Below are positions 16,844-26,330 of a stretch of DNA of 51,532 bases, one piece after another. The stretch's first letter is position 1, and the number at the start of each line of letters is the position of its first letter. The notes below the pieces were generated by a model. That model saw only the letters and a list, made by a program, of their open reading frames with translations, was not told the DNA's origin and did no database searches. Both the position numbers and the translations under genes were made by a program. Source of the DNA: Tepidimonas aquatica (GTDB taxonomy: Bacteria > Pseudomonadota > Gammaproteobacteria > Burkholderiales > Burkholderiaceae_C); NCBI RefSeq assembly GCF_007556585.1, contig NZ_VJNA01000020.1, positions 1 through 51,532 of the forward strand, read 5' to 3'.

Positions 16844-18604
16844 ATGTCACAGAAAGCCAACGTGTCCAATCCCAAGCCGCGCGGCAGCGAGCTGCGCCGC
16901 ACGCTGTGGGCCTTCCGGCGCGAGTTCTATGCGGTTGGCCTGTTCAGCATGATTGCCAACGTGCTGATGCTGACGCCGACGCTCTACATGCTGCAGGTGT
17001 ATGACCGCGTCCTCATCAGCCGCAGCGAGCTGACGCTGCTGGCGGTGTCGCTGCTGGCGCTGTTTTTGCTTGCCATCATGGCGGTGGCGGAATGGCTGCG
17101 CTCGCGCGTGCTGGTGCGCGTGGGCATGCGCATCGATGACGTGCTCAGCAACCGGGTCTTCCAGGCGTCGTTCGACGCCAGCCTCGGCCCCAACGACGCG
17201 CGCCAGGGCCGTGCGTTTGCGGACCTGACCGAGCTGCGCCAGTTCATCACCGGCAATGGGGTGCTGGCGTTCTTCGACCTGCCGTGGGTGCCGGTCTACA
17301 TCGCCGTGCTGTTCGTGATGCACCCGCTGCTCGGGTGGCTGGCGATCGGCTTTGCGCTTGTGCAGACCGCCATGGCCTGGTGGGGGCACCGCAGCGCGCT
17401 CGTGCCCATCGAGGCGCTGCAGCGCATGCAACAGGAGGAAAGCCGCTTCCTGCAGGCTAAACTGCGCAACGCCGAGGTGGTGCAGGCCATGGGGATGCTG
17501 CCGGGGCTGAAGGCGCGCTGGCAGCGCCGCCACGACGAGGTGCTGGAGCAGCACGCGCGCACGCACGCCCGCTCGCACCGCGCCACCGCCTGGAGCAAGT
17601 TCGTGCGCTACTGCCAGCAGTCCTTCATGCTGGGCGCGGGCGCGCTGCTGGTCATCGATGGCGAACTCACCGCGGGCGCGATGATCGCCGCCAGCGTGCT
17701 GGGCACGCGGGCGCTCGCGCCGATCGACCTACTGGTCGGCACGTGGAAGGGGTTCTTGAGCGCCCGCATGGCCTGGCAGCGGCTGGAGCGGCTGCTGCAG
17801 CGGCACCCGCCGCGCGACACAGCGCTGCGCCGTGTGGCCCCGCAGGGGCTGCTGACGCTGCGCGGCGTGGTGGCCAGCGCCGCGGGCCGCGCCGAGCCCA
17901 TTCTCAAGGGCATCGACCTCGAATGCCGGCCCGGCACCGTCACGGTGGTGATGGGGCCGTCTGGCAGCGGCAAATCGACGCTGGCGCGCGTCATCGTGGG
18001 CATCTGGCCGCAGGTGCAGGGGGAGGTGCTGCTCGACGGCCTGCCGCTGGACGGCTGGAACCGCGATGAGCTCGGGCCCCACCTCGGCTACCTGCCGCAG
18101 GACATCGAAGTGTTCGACGGCACCATCGCGCAAAACATCGCCCGCATGGACGAGCCGGATGCCGAGGCCGTCGTGCGCGCCGCCCGCACCACCGGGCTAC
18201 ACGCTGCCATCCTGCGTTTTCCCAAGGGCTACGACACGCCGATGGGCGAGGCCGGCCAGCTGCTCTCCGGCGGGCAGCGCCAGCGCGTCGCCTTGGCGCG
18301 CGCGCTCTACGGCGAGCCGCGCCTCGTGGTGCTGGACGAGCCCAACGCCAATCTCGACGACGCCGGCGAGGCCGCGCTGCAGCAGGCGCTGCAGGCGCTC
18401 AAGGCCGAGCGGCGCACCGTGGTCGTCATCTCCCACCGCCCGGGCGTGCTCGCGGTGGCCGACCGCGTGGTGCTGATGCGCGACGGGCGCATCGTCGCGC
18501 AGGGTCCGCGCGATCAGGTGCTGGCCGCGCTGCGCCCGGGCGCAGCCCCGGCGGCCGCCATGCCTGCCGCACCCGAGGGCGGCGGCCTGCCCGCCGTGGC
18601 TTGA
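16844..18604 (+). CDS. Type I secretion ABC transporter, permease/ATPase subunit 2 (PrtD/RsaD type)
   Basis: This 586-residue paralogue of the preceding gene has the same layout. The membrane domain lies at about residues 25-310. The ATPase domain has Walker A GPSGSGKST, Q-loop LPQDIEVFDGTIAQNIARM, signature LSGGQRQRVALARALYG, Walker B LVVLDEPNANLDDAG and H-loop ISHRPGVL. Both subunits keep a complete set of motifs, so neither nucleotide site is obviously degenerate. Residues after about 555 are Ala/Pro-rich. It is tightly linked to the HlyD and TolC genes downstream. Confidence 0.92.
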   Translation: MSQKANVSNPKPRGSELRRTLWAFRREFYAVGLFSMIANVLMLTPTLYMLQVYDRVLISRSELTLLAVSLLALFLLAIMAVAEWLRSRVLVRVGMRIDDVLSNRVFQASFDASLGPNDARQGRAFADLTELRQFITGNGVLAFFDLPWVPVYIAVLFVMHPLLGWLAIGFALVQTAMAWWGHRSALVPIEALQRMQQEESRFLQAKLRNAEVVQAMGMLPGLKARWQRRHDEVLEQHARTHARSHRATAWSKFVRYCQQSFMLGAGALLVIDGELTAGAMIAASVLGTRALAPIDLLVGTWKGFLSARMAWQRLERLLQRHPPRDTALRRVAPQGLLTLRGVVASAAGRAEPILKGIDLECRPGTVTVVMGPSGSGKSTLARVIVGIWPQVQGEVLLDGLPLDGWNRDELGPHLGYLPQDIEVFDGTIAQNIARMDEPDAEAVVRAARTTGLHAAILRFPKGYDTPMGEAGQLLSGGQRQRVALARALYGEPRLVVLDEPNANLDDAGEAALQQALQALKAERRTVVVISHRPGVLAVADRVVLMRDGRIVAQGPRDQVLAALRPGAAPAAAMPAAPEGGGLPAVA

Positions 18605-18650
18605 GCCGGATCCCGATACCCGTGAATGCCCGTACCGAAAGCCTGAACCC

Positions 18651-20018
18651 ATGAACGAAATCGCTTCCCCCGCCGGCGCGCGCGCCGGCGTCCCGGCCGA
18701 GGGTGATGCCTCCCCCGGCGCCGACCGCCTGCTGCCCCGGCCTGCCAGCCGCGCCACGCGCTGGGGCGTGCTGGCGGTGCTGCTGGGCTTCGGCGGCTTT
18801 CTCGCCTGGGCGGCGCTGGCGCCGCTGGACGAGGGCGTGCCCGCCCACGGGGTCGTCGCCATCGACACCAAGCGCAAGGCCGTGCAGCACTTGAGTGGCG
18901 GCATCGTGCGCCAGGTCCTCGTGCGCGAAGGCGACGTCGTGCAGGAGCAGCAGCCGCTGATCCTGCTGGACGACAAGACCGCGCGCGCCAATTACGAGGC
19001 CGTGCGCCAGCGCTACCTCGGTCTGCGGGCGATGCAGGGTCGCCTGCTGGCCGAGCAGGTCGGCAGCGCCAGCATCGCCTGGCACGAGGATCTGCTCGCG
19101 GCGCGCGACGACCCGTGGATCGCGGCCCAGATGCAGGCCCAGCAGCAGCTGCTGCGCTCGCGCCGTGAGGGGCTGCAGGCGGAGCTGCGCGCGATCGACG
19201 AGGCCATCGAGGGCCAGCAGGCGCTGCTGCGCGCCTACCAGGGCGTGCTGCCGAGCCGGCGCGAGCAGCTGGTGTTGTTGCAGGAAGACCTGCGCAACAT
19301 CGCCAGCCTCGTGGCCGAAGGTTACGCACCGCGCTTGCGCCAGAGCGAACTGCAGCGCCAGGTGGCCGAGCTGCAGGCCCAGCAGACCGAGCTGCTCGGC
19401 AATATCGAGCGCGCGCAGCGCGCGATCGCCGAGCTGCGCCAGCGCGCGCTGGCGCGCCAGCAGGACTACCGCAAGGATGTCGAAAACGAGCTCACCCGCG
19501 TCAACCTCGAGGCGCAGGCCGATGCCGAGCGCTACCGTGCGGCGCTTGCAGATTTGCAGCGCACCGAGATCCGCGCTCCCGCGGCCGGACAGGTGGTGGG
19601 GCTGGCGGTGCAGACCGTCGGTGCTGTCATTCAGCCCGGCCAAAAGCTGATGGACATTGTGCCGGAAGACGAGCTGCTGCTGCTGGAGGCACGGCTGGAG
19701 CCGCACCTCATCGCCAAGGTCGGGCCGGGCCTGCGGACCGATGTGCGCTTCTCCACCTTCTCGCACGACCCGCAGCTGGTGGTGGAGGGGGAGGTTGTCT
19801 CCGTCTCCGGCGACCTGCTCACTGACCCGCACACCGGCGCGGGCTTTTACCTGTTGCGCGTGGTGCTCACGCCGCAAGGTATGGCGGCGCTCGGGCAACG
19901 CCGCTTGCAGCCGGGCATGCCGGCCGACATCATCATCAAAACGGGTGAGCGTTCGTTGCTGACCTACCTGATGGGCCCGCTGGTGCGCCGGGTCGCCGCC
20001 AGTCTCAAGGAGGAGTGA
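18651..20018 (+). CDS. HlyD-family type I secretion periplasmic adaptor
   Basis: The membrane-fusion protein bridges the ABC pump and TolC channel. The 455-residue protein has a short cytoplasmic head, one transmembrane helix (WGVLAVLLGFGGFLAWAAL) and a barrel-sandwich half with TKRKAVQHLSGGIV. A long coiled-coil follows at about residues 100-305, very rich in Gln, Glu, Arg and Leu. After that come the second sandwich half TEIRAPAAGQVVGLAV and the C-terminal beta domain ending at ADIIIKTGERSLLTYLMGPL, typical of HlyD/PrtE. ATG 18651 follows a 46-nt gap. Confidence 0.94.
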   Translation: MNEIASPAGARAGVPAEGDASPGADRLLPRPASRATRWGVLAVLLGFGGFLAWAALAPLDEGVPAHGVVAIDTKRKAVQHLSGGIVRQVLVREGDVVQEQQPLILLDDKTARANYEAVRQRYLGLRAMQGRLLAEQVGSASIAWHEDLLAARDDPWIAAQMQAQQQLLRSRREGLQAELRAIDEAIEGQQALLRAYQGVLPSRREQLVLLQEDLRNIASLVAEGYAPRLRQSELQRQVAELQAQQTELLGNIERAQRAIAELRQRALARQQDYRKDVENELTRVNLEAQADAERYRAALADLQRTEIRAPAAGQVVGLAVQTVGAVIQPGQKLMDIVPEDELLLLEARLEPHLIAKVGPGLRTDVRFSTFSHDPQLVVEGEVVSVSGDLLTDPHTGAGFYLLRVVLTPQGMAALGQRRLQPGMPADIIIKTGERSLLTYLMGPLVRRVAASLKEE

Positions 20019-20022
20019 GCCG

Positions 20023-21402
20023 ATGCCGTCCCCCTCACTGCAAACGCTGGCCGCGCGTGGGCCGCGCTGGCTGCGCCTGGGCGGTGCGGCCCTGATCGCG
20101 TGTGCGGCGCTTAGCCCGGCCGCAGCGCTGGACTTGACCGAAGCCTATCGGCTCGCGCTCGACAACGACGCGACGGTACGCGCTGCGCGTGCCGCCGCCG
20201 AGGCCCAACGCGAACGCCTGCCGCAAGCGCGCGCCCAGCTCTTGCCCAACATCGGCGCCAGTGCCGCGCGCGCCCACAACGACCTCACGCGCACCCAGGC
20301 CAATATCCTGGGACAACCCGTCACCAGCGACGAGCGCTACTACAGCAAAAACGCCAACCTGACGTTACGCCAGCCGCTGTACCGCCCTGCGCTGTGGGCC
20401 GCTTTGGAGCAAGCACGGGCCGTCGTGGCCGATGCCGACGCCACCCTGCAAGCCGAACTGGACAACCTCGGGCCCCGCGTCGCCAGCGCCTACTTCGAAA
20501 CCCTCTACGCGCACGACCAATTGGCGCTCGTGCGCGAGCAAGTGCGGGTTGCGCAAATCCAGCTCGACGCTGCTGTCAAGGCCTGGCAAGCCGGCACCGG
20601 CACCCGTACCGATGTCGACGAAGTGCAAGCTCGGCTGGACTTGCTACGTGCAGACGAGCTGCGCGCGCGCCAGCAGCTCGACTTTACCCGTCACGGCCTG
20701 CGCGCGCTCATCGACCGCGAACCCGACGCCCTGGCTGTCCTCGACCCGCAGCTGCTCGTGCTCAGTCCCCCGCAACCGCTCGACCTCGATGCGTGGGTGG
20801 CCAAGGCCGAGCAGGGCAACCCGACCTTGCAAGCCCTGCGAGCCCGCGTCCAAGTCGCCGAGCAAGAAGTCCGGCGTGCCCAAGCGGGGCACCTGCCCAC
20901 GCTCGACGCTTACGCCCAGGTCACCCACAGCGCCAGCGAAAACGTCACCACTCCCAGCTCGCGCTACACCAACCGCAGCGTCGGCGTGCAGTTCAACCTG
21001 CCGCTGTACGCCGGGGGGGGCGTCAACTCCGCCACGCGCCAAGCCATGGCTGAACTGACGCGGGCCCAAGAAACCCTGCAAGCCACCCGCCGCGATCTCG
21101 GCGTGCGTCTGCACCGCGAATACCGCGCCATCACCGAAGGCATCGAGCGCGTGCGGGCACTGGAGCGCGCGGTGGCCGCCGCCGAGCAAGCCGTCATCTC
21201 CAACCAACGCTCCTACGAGGCGGGGGTGCGCACCGTGCTCGATGTCCTCAATGCCCAACAACAGCGCCAAACCGCCTTGCGTGACCTGGCGCAAGCCCGC
21301 TACGAAGTGCTGCTGGCGCGTGTGCGCCTGATGGCGCTGGCCGGCGAGAATGTCGAAGCGGAAATCGAGCGCATCAATGCGGCGCTGCGTGCACAGCCCT
21401 GA
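20023..21402 (+). CDS. TolC-family outer-membrane channel of the type I secretion system
   Basis: This 459-residue outer-membrane efflux protein forms the exit duct. A signal peptide (LRLGGAALIACAALSPAAAL) is followed by LTEAYRLALDNDATVRAARA, the standard first helix. Two repeats follow, with the second starting near AWVAKAEQGNPTLQALRARV. FNLPLYAGGGVNSATRQA and SYEAGVRTVLDVLNAQQ are family landmarks. AAGGAGGAG lies just before the start, inside the end of the HlyD gene, so translation is probably coupled. This is the last gene of the secretion operon; manC begins 12 nt later. Confidence 0.94.
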   Translation: MPSPSLQTLAARGPRWLRLGGAALIACAALSPAAALDLTEAYRLALDNDATVRAARAAAEAQRERLPQARAQLLPNIGASAARAHNDLTRTQANILGQPVTSDERYYSKNANLTLRQPLYRPALWAALEQARAVVADADATLQAELDNLGPRVASAYFETLYAHDQLALVREQVRVAQIQLDAAVKAWQAGTGTRTDVDEVQARLDLLRADELRARQQLDFTRHGLRALIDREPDALAVLDPQLLVLSPPQPLDLDAWVAKAEQGNPTLQALRARVQVAEQEVRRAQAGHLPTLDAYAQVTHSASENVTTPSSRYTNRSVGVQFNLPLYAGGGVNSATRQAMAELTRAQETLQATRRDLGVRLHREYRAITEGIERVRALERAVAAAEQAVISNQRSYEAGVRTVLDVLNAQQQRQTALRDLAQARYEVLLARVRLMALAGENVEAEIERINAALRAQP

Positions 21403-21414
21403 TATCGCCCAGTT

Positions 21415-22854
21415 ATGTTGTACCCCGTTATCCTCAGTGGTGGGGCAGGCACGCGCCTGTGGCCGATTTCGCGCGAATCCCACCCCAAGCCCTTCATCCA
21501 GCTACCCGACGGACAAACGCTCTTGCATAAAACCTACCGTCGCGCTGTCAACTTGCCCAACGTCGGCGAAGTCATCACCGTCACCAATCGCGACTACTAC
21601 TTTCGCACCAAGGACGAATACCAGGCGACCCAAGCGCGCCTGGCAAGCACCTATTTGCTCGAACCCGTGGGGCGCAACACCGCCCCTGCGCTGGCCATGG
21701 CCGCGCTGTATGTTGGGGAACGCTTCGGCCCCGAAGCGGTGCTGCTGGCCTTGCCGGCCGATCATCTCATCGCCAACCCCGACGCCTTCGGTCAGGCCGT
21801 TGCTGCGGCAACACAGCTGGCGCAGCAGGGCTGCCTGGTCACCTTCGGCGTGCAGCCCACCGCTGCCGAGACCGGCTACGGCTACATCCAAGTAGGCGAC
21901 CCTCAGCCGCCGGGCTACGCGGTGCGTCGCTTCATCGAAAAACCCGACGCCGCCAGCGCCGCGGCTTTTCTTGACAGTGGCGGTTTTTATTGGAATGCGG
22001 GCATGTTCTGCTTTCAAGCCCAGAGCCTGCTGCACGCCATGGAGCGCGCCTGTCCGCACCTGTTGCAAGCGGCACGCCAGTGCTGGGCGCTCACCACCCA
22101 GTCGGGCACCCCCGGCAGCGGCATGGTCGAGCTGCATGCGGCCAGCTTTAGCCAGCTTCCCGACATCTCCATCGACTACGCCGTCATGGAGCAGGCGCAC
22201 AACGTCGCCGTCGTGCCGTGCGATCTGGGCTGGAGTGACATCGGCTCCTGGAGCGCGCTCAGCCAACTCGTCGAACCCGATGAGCACGGCAACCGCCACA
22301 TCGGTCACGCGGTGGCGCTGGACTCGTACAACACCTTCATTCAGAGTGAGCGGCACCTCGTTGCCGCCGTGGGCGTGCGCGACTTATTTGTCGTCAACAC
22401 CGACGACGCCGTTCTCGTCGTGCATCGCGACAAAGTGCAGGATGTCAGACAAGTCGTGCAACATCTCAAGCAGCACGGACACGAGGCGTACCGCTTGCAT
22501 CGCACGGTCGTGCGCCCGTGGGGCACCTATACCGTGCTGGAGGAGGGGCCGCGCTTCAAAATCAAGCGTATCGAAGTGCGGCCCGGGGCGGCGCTCAGCC
22601 TGCAGATGCACCACCACCGCAGCGAACACTGGGTCGTCGTCAGCGGCGTCGCACAGGTCATCAATGGCGAGCAGCACATTTTGGTGCGCACCAACGAATC
22701 CACCTATATTCCGGCCGGCCACAAGCACCGGCTCATCAACCCGGGCAAAGTCGACCTCGTGCTCATCGAAGTGCAGTGTGGCGACTACCTGGGCGAAGAC
22801 GACATCGTGCGCTTTGATGACGACTACGGCCGTGCCGATCCTCCACGCTCCTGA
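21415..22854 (+). CDS. manC: Mannose-1-phosphate guanylyltransferase / mannose-6-phosphate isomerase
   Basis: The 479-residue bifunctional type II enzyme makes GDP-mannose. The N-terminal nucleotidyltransferase domain has LSGGAGTRLWPISRESHPKPF, with the pyrophosphorylase signature, and NTAPALAMAAL. The C-terminal cupin (from about 355) has RPWGTYTVLEEGPRFKIKRIEV, HHHRSEHWVVVSG and HKHRLINPG, with the metal-binding residues of phosphomannose isomerase. GDP-mannose then feeds Gmd and mannosyltransferases of the same operon. A phosphomannomutase is not in the window. Confidence 0.95.
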   Translation: MLYPVILSGGAGTRLWPISRESHPKPFIQLPDGQTLLHKTYRRAVNLPNVGEVITVTNRDYYFRTKDEYQATQARLASTYLLEPVGRNTAPALAMAALYVGERFGPEAVLLALPADHLIANPDAFGQAVAAATQLAQQGCLVTFGVQPTAAETGYGYIQVGDPQPPGYAVRRFIEKPDAASAAAFLDSGGFYWNAGMFCFQAQSLLHAMERACPHLLQAARQCWALTTQSGTPGSGMVELHAASFSQLPDISIDYAVMEQAHNVAVVPCDLGWSDIGSWSALSQLVEPDEHGNRHIGHAVALDSYNTFIQSERHLVAAVGVRDLFVVNTDDAVLVVHRDKVQDVRQVVQHLKQHGHEAYRLHRTVVRPWGTYTVLEEGPRFKIKRIEVRPGAALSLQMHHHRSEHWVVVSGVAQVINGEQHILVRTNESTYIPAGHKHRLINPGKVDLVLIEVQCGDYLGEDDIVRFDDDYGRADPPRS

Positions 22855-24037
22855 TGCCCACCTGTGCCCGGGCACTGAAGCAAGCGCCGAGCCGCTGCGG
22901 GTGCTGCACCTGGGCAAATACCTTCCCCCGCCGCCCGCAGGGGTCGAGGCCCACATCGACACCCTGTTGCGCCACCTGCCCAACTACGGCGTCGAACCGA
23001 CCCTGGTGGCTGGGGATAGCCCGGCGGCGCCGCAGCACCCGCCCACCACCCCCTATCGCACCGTGCTCGCGCGCAACTGGGGGCGCCTGGCGTCCGCGTT
23101 CATCACACCGGGTGTCGTTGCGTTGGCGATGCGCGAGTGCCGCCGTCATCGCTGCCAACTCGTCCACCTGCACCTGCCCAACCCGTGGGCCGACGTGATC
23201 GTGCACGCCATGCCGCCGCAGCTGCCCATCGTGGCCACCTGGCACAGCGATATCGTGCGACAACGCTGGGCACTTCCCCTGTACCGGTATGTGCAGCGCG
23301 CAACGTGCGCGCGCTTGCGCAGCCTCATCGTCCCCACGCTGGCCCACCAGCAGGGCAGCACGCAAATCCCGGCGCATGCCGACGTGGCGGTCATTCCCTA
23401 CGGCATCGAGACCGAGCCGCTCGATCCCCGCTGGGCCGACCCGGCCACGACCGCCACCTTGCGGCAATGGGCCGCTGGGCGTCCCATCATCCTCACCGTC
23501 GGTCGCCACGTGTACTACAAGGGCTACGCGTATTTGATCGATGCGCTGCATGCCATGCAAACCTCGGCGGTCCTGGTCATGATCGGGCAGGGGCCGCTGA
23601 CGGCCGAATTGCAGGCACAAGTGCGCCAACGCGGCTTGAGCGACCGTGTGCTCTTTCTCGGCCGCGCCGGCCACGCGCAGCTCGTTGCGGCCATGCATGC
23701 CTGCCAGCTCTTTACCCTGCCGTCCATCGAGCCGGCCGAAGCCTTTGGGCTGGCCAGCGCGGAAGCCATGGCCTGCGGCAAACCCACGGTCGTCTGCGAC
23801 CTCGGCAATGGCGTCAACGTCCTCAACCGCCATGGCGTCACCAGCATCGTCGTGCCGCCGCGCGACGTACGTGCGCTGGCGGCCGCGCTGGATACCCTGG
23901 CCAGCAACCCGGCGCAGTGCGAGCGCCTGGGTCAGGCCGCCCGCCGCCACATCCACGAGCGCTTCTCTGCGGCAGCCATGGCGCAGGCCACGGCCCAGCT
24001 CTATCGCCGCCTGCTCGCCCCCGCCACACCCGCCTGA
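22832..24037 (+). CDS. Glycosyltransferase family 4 (GT-B)
   Basis: This 401-residue cytoplasmic enzyme extends the polysaccharide. The N-terminal domain has HLGKYLPPPPAGVEAHIDTLL and the C-terminal nucleotide-sugar domain has ILTVGRHVYYKGYAYLIDA. The E-x7-E motif lies in EPAEAFGLASAEAMACGKP. The combination is typical of GT4 mannosyl- and related transferases. Donor and acceptor are not predictable. The only start near the homology is GTG at 22832, overlapping manC by 23 nt. The apparent longer frame upstream is a manC shadow. Confidence 0.88.
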   Translation: MPILHAPDAHLCPGTEASAEPLRVLHLGKYLPPPPAGVEAHIDTLLRHLPNYGVEPTLVAGDSPAAPQHPPTTPYRTVLARNWGRLASAFITPGVVALAMRECRRHRCQLVHLHLPNPWADVIVHAMPPQLPIVATWHSDIVRQRWALPLYRYVQRATCARLRSLIVPTLAHQQGSTQIPAHADVAVIPYGIETEPLDPRWADPATTATLRQWAAGRPIILTVGRHVYYKGYAYLIDALHAMQTSAVLVMIGQGPLTAELQAQVRQRGLSDRVLFLGRAGHAQLVAAMHACQLFTLPSIEPAEAFGLASAEAMACGKPTVVCDLGNGVNVLNRHGVTSIVVPPRDVRALAAALDTLASNPAQCERLGQAARRHIHERFSAAAMAQATAQLYRRLLAPATPA

Positions 24038-24040
24038 CCC

Positions 24041-25159
24041 GTGCAAACCGTCCTCGTCGCCACCATCGTCGCTTACTTGGCCACCCTGGCCATCATGCGC
24101 CTGGGCAGCCAGCACCTGCACCCCATCCACGATCCGCTCGAGGGCGTCCAGAAGTTCCACACCCGCCCCGTCCCGCGCATCGGTGGCGTCGCAGTGTTCG
24201 TCGCCGTGGTCGTCGCGTTGGCCTGGTCGGCCTGGCGCGGCTTGGTGGAGAGCAAACTCCTGGGCTTGGCGCTGGCCAGCTTGCCCGTCTTTGCTGCGGG
24301 TCTGGCCGAAGACCTGACCAAGCGCGTCTCACCCCGCGCGCGGCTGTTGGCCGCTGCCGGCTCGGCGGCCTTGGCGGGCCTGCTCGTCGGCGCCTGGCTT
24401 CCCCGTCTGGGTATCCCGCTGCTCGACGATCTCTTGCACCAATGGCCGGTGCCGGGGCTCGAAGTCGGTGTGCTGGCCGTCCTCATCACGCTGGTTGCCA
24501 CGACGGGGCTCACGCACGCCATCAACATCATCGATGGCTTCAACGGCCTAGCGGCTGCTGCCTGCGCCCTCATGTTCGCCGGCATGGGATATGTGGCGTG
24601 GGCGCTGGGCGACCAGACCCTGGCCCAACTGTGTTTGGCGGCCATCGGTGCGCTCCTGGGCTTTCTGGCGTGGAACTATCCCCGTGGCTGGATCTTCTTG
24701 GGTGATGGTGGCGCCTACCTGCTCGGCTTCACTCTGGCCCAGGTGGCCATTTTGCTGGTCGGCCGTCACCCGCAACTGTCGCCCTGGTTCCCGTTCTTGG
24801 TGTGCCTGTACCCGATCGTTGAAACGCTTTTTTCCATCTATCGCAAGTGGATCGTGCGCCGCATGTCCCCTGGTTTGCCCGATGCCCTGCACCTGCACAT
24901 GCTGGTGTACCGCCGCTTGCTGCGCTGGGCTGCCGGCACCCAGGCCGCGCGCGACTTCACGCGCCGCAACGCCGCCACCGCCCCCTATCTGTGGGCGCTG
25001 ACCTCGCTCAGCGTTGTCCCCGCTGTCCTCTTTTGGTATCGGCCGCCCGTGCTCATCGCCTGCGCCGTGGCCTTCGCAGTCCTGTATCTGCTGCTGTACG
25101 TGCGCTTGGTGCGCTTTCGCGCCCCCGCGTGGCTCAAGCGCCGCCTCGGGCGTTCTTGA
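24041..25159 (+). CDS. WecA-like polyprenyl-phosphate N-acetylhexosamine-1-phosphate transferase
   Basis: This 372-residue integral membrane protein of glycosyltransferase family 4 (WecA/WbpL/MraY superfamily) would start the glycan on undecaprenyl phosphate. About ten hydrophobic segments are visible. The motifs are HTRPVPRIGGVAVF near the N-terminus, NIIDGFNGLAA in the middle, and GDGGAYLLGF with a later PIVETLFSIYRKW. The RRMSPGLPDALHLHMLVYRR segment contains the cytoplasmic His motif. Start is GTG 24041, 3 nt after the previous stop. The presence of the enzyme fits an ABC-dependent O-polysaccharide pathway. Confidence 0.9.
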   Translation: MQTVLVATIVAYLATLAIMRLGSQHLHPIHDPLEGVQKFHTRPVPRIGGVAVFVAVVVALAWSAWRGLVESKLLGLALASLPVFAAGLAEDLTKRVSPRARLLAAAGSAALAGLLVGAWLPRLGIPLLDDLLHQWPVPGLEVGVLAVLITLVATTGLTHAINIIDGFNGLAAAACALMFAGMGYVAWALGDQTLAQLCLAAIGALLGFLAWNYPRGWIFLGDGGAYLLGFTLAQVAILLVGRHPQLSPWFPFLVCLYPIVETLFSIYRKWIVRRMSPGLPDALHLHMLVYRRLLRWAAGTQAARDFTRRNAATAPYLWALTSLSVVPAVLFWYRPPVLIACAVAFAVLYLLLYVRLVRFRAPAWLKRRLGRS

Positions 25160-25274
25160 GGCCGCCGCCGCTGGCGCCCAAGCACGTGTCCTCGCATAAA
25201 ATCGTGGGCTTTGCCGTCATCGACGGTTGCCCCACATCCTTTAGAAGAGACGGGCGTTTGCGCCCGCATCCGCC
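25160..25274 (+). promoter_or_regulatory. Leader of gmd with hairpin before the start codon
   Basis: This is the only sizeable gap in the polysaccharide operon, at 115 nt. A -10-like TAAAAT (25197-25202) has no convincing -35. CGGGCG-TTTG-CGCCCG (25251-25266) forms a perfect hairpin 8 nt before the gmd ATG, between a weak purine-rich AGAAGAGA and the start. It may affect initiation or simply be a GC-rich coincidence. Confidence 0.35.
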
Positions 25275-26330
25275 ATGACCACCGCAATCGTCACCGGAAT
25301 CACCGGCCAGGATGGTGCCTACCTTGCCCAGCTCCTGCTCGACAAGGGTTACCAGGTATACGGTACCTACCGGCGCAGCAGCAGCCCCAATTTCTGGCGC
25401 ATTCGCCACCTCGGTATCCACGACCACCCGGCGCTGCGCCTGGTCGAATACGACCTCACCGATCCGGGGGCTGCCATGGACCTGTTGCAGCGCTGCCAGC
25501 CCGACGAGGTCTACAACCTTGCCGCGCAAAGCTTCGTCGGCGTGTCTTTTCAGCAGCCCAGCACCACCGCCCAAATCACCGGTCTGGGCCCGCTGCATCT
25601 GCTCGAAGCCATTCGCCTCGTCAACCCCCGCGTGCGCTTCTACCAAGCCAGCACCTCCGAGATGTTCGGCAAAGTGCAGGCCATCCCGCAAAACGAAACC
25701 ACGCCCTTTTATCCGCGCAGCCCCTACGGCGTGGCCAAGCTGTTTGCGCACTGGATGACCGTCAACTACCGCGAAAGCTACGGCCTCTACGCCGCCAGCG
25801 GCATTCTGTTCAACCACGAAAGCCCCTTGCGTGGCCTGGAATTCGTCACCCGCAAAATCACCGACGCCGCCGCTCGCATCAGCGCCGGCCTGATGACATG
25901 CGTCGAGCTGGGCAACCTCGACGCCCAGCGCGACTGGGGCTACGCCCCCGAATACGTCGAAGGCATGTGGCGCATGCTGCAGGCCCCCGAGCCAGACACC
26001 TATGTCCTGGCCACCGGTGTCACCACCTCCGTGCGTGACTTCGTGCGCATGGCTTTCGAGGCGGCTGGCATCACGCTGGCATTTCGCGGCCAGGGGCAAG
26101 ACGAAGTCGGCATCGACACCGCCACCGGTCGCACCGTGGTGCGTGTCAATCCCAAATACTACCGGCCGGCCGAAGTCGATCTGCTCGTGGGCGACAGCCG
26201 CCGCGCGCGCGAACGGCTGGGCTGGCAAGCGCACACCGACGTGCGTCGGCTCTGCCAGCTGATGGTGCAAGCCGACCTGCAACGGCTGGCCCGCAGCGGC
26301 GATGCCGAGCCAGCGGCCCATCCGCAGTGA
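25275..26330 (+). CDS. gmd: GDP-mannose 4,6-dehydratase
   Basis: Gmd converts GDP-mannose to GDP-4-keto-6-deoxymannose, the branch point to GDP-D-rhamnose, GDP-L-fucose or GDP-perosamine. The 351-residue SDR has [54 protein letters not shown] and NHESPLRG, all diagnostic. No reductase, epimerase or aminotransferase to finish a sugar lies in the window, so the partner is encoded elsewhere or the enzyme has extra activity. Its stop overlaps the wzm GTG start. Confidence 0.95.
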   Translation: MTTAIVTGITGQDGAYLAQLLLDKGYQVYGTYRRSSSPNFWRIRHLGIHDHPALRLVEYDLTDPGAAMDLLQRCQPDEVYNLAAQSFVGVSFQQPSTTAQITGLGPLHLLEAIRLVNPRVRFYQASTSEMFGKVQAIPQNETTPFYPRSPYGVAKLFAHWMTVNYRESYGLYAASGILFNHESPLRGLEFVTRKITDAAARISAGLMTCVELGNLDAQRDWGYAPEYVEGMWRMLQAPEPDTYVLATGVTTSVRDFVRMAFEAAGITLAFRGQGQDEVGIDTATGRTVVRVNPKYYRPAEVDLLVGDSRRARERLGWQAHTDVRRLCQLMVQADLQRLARSGDAEPAAHPQ

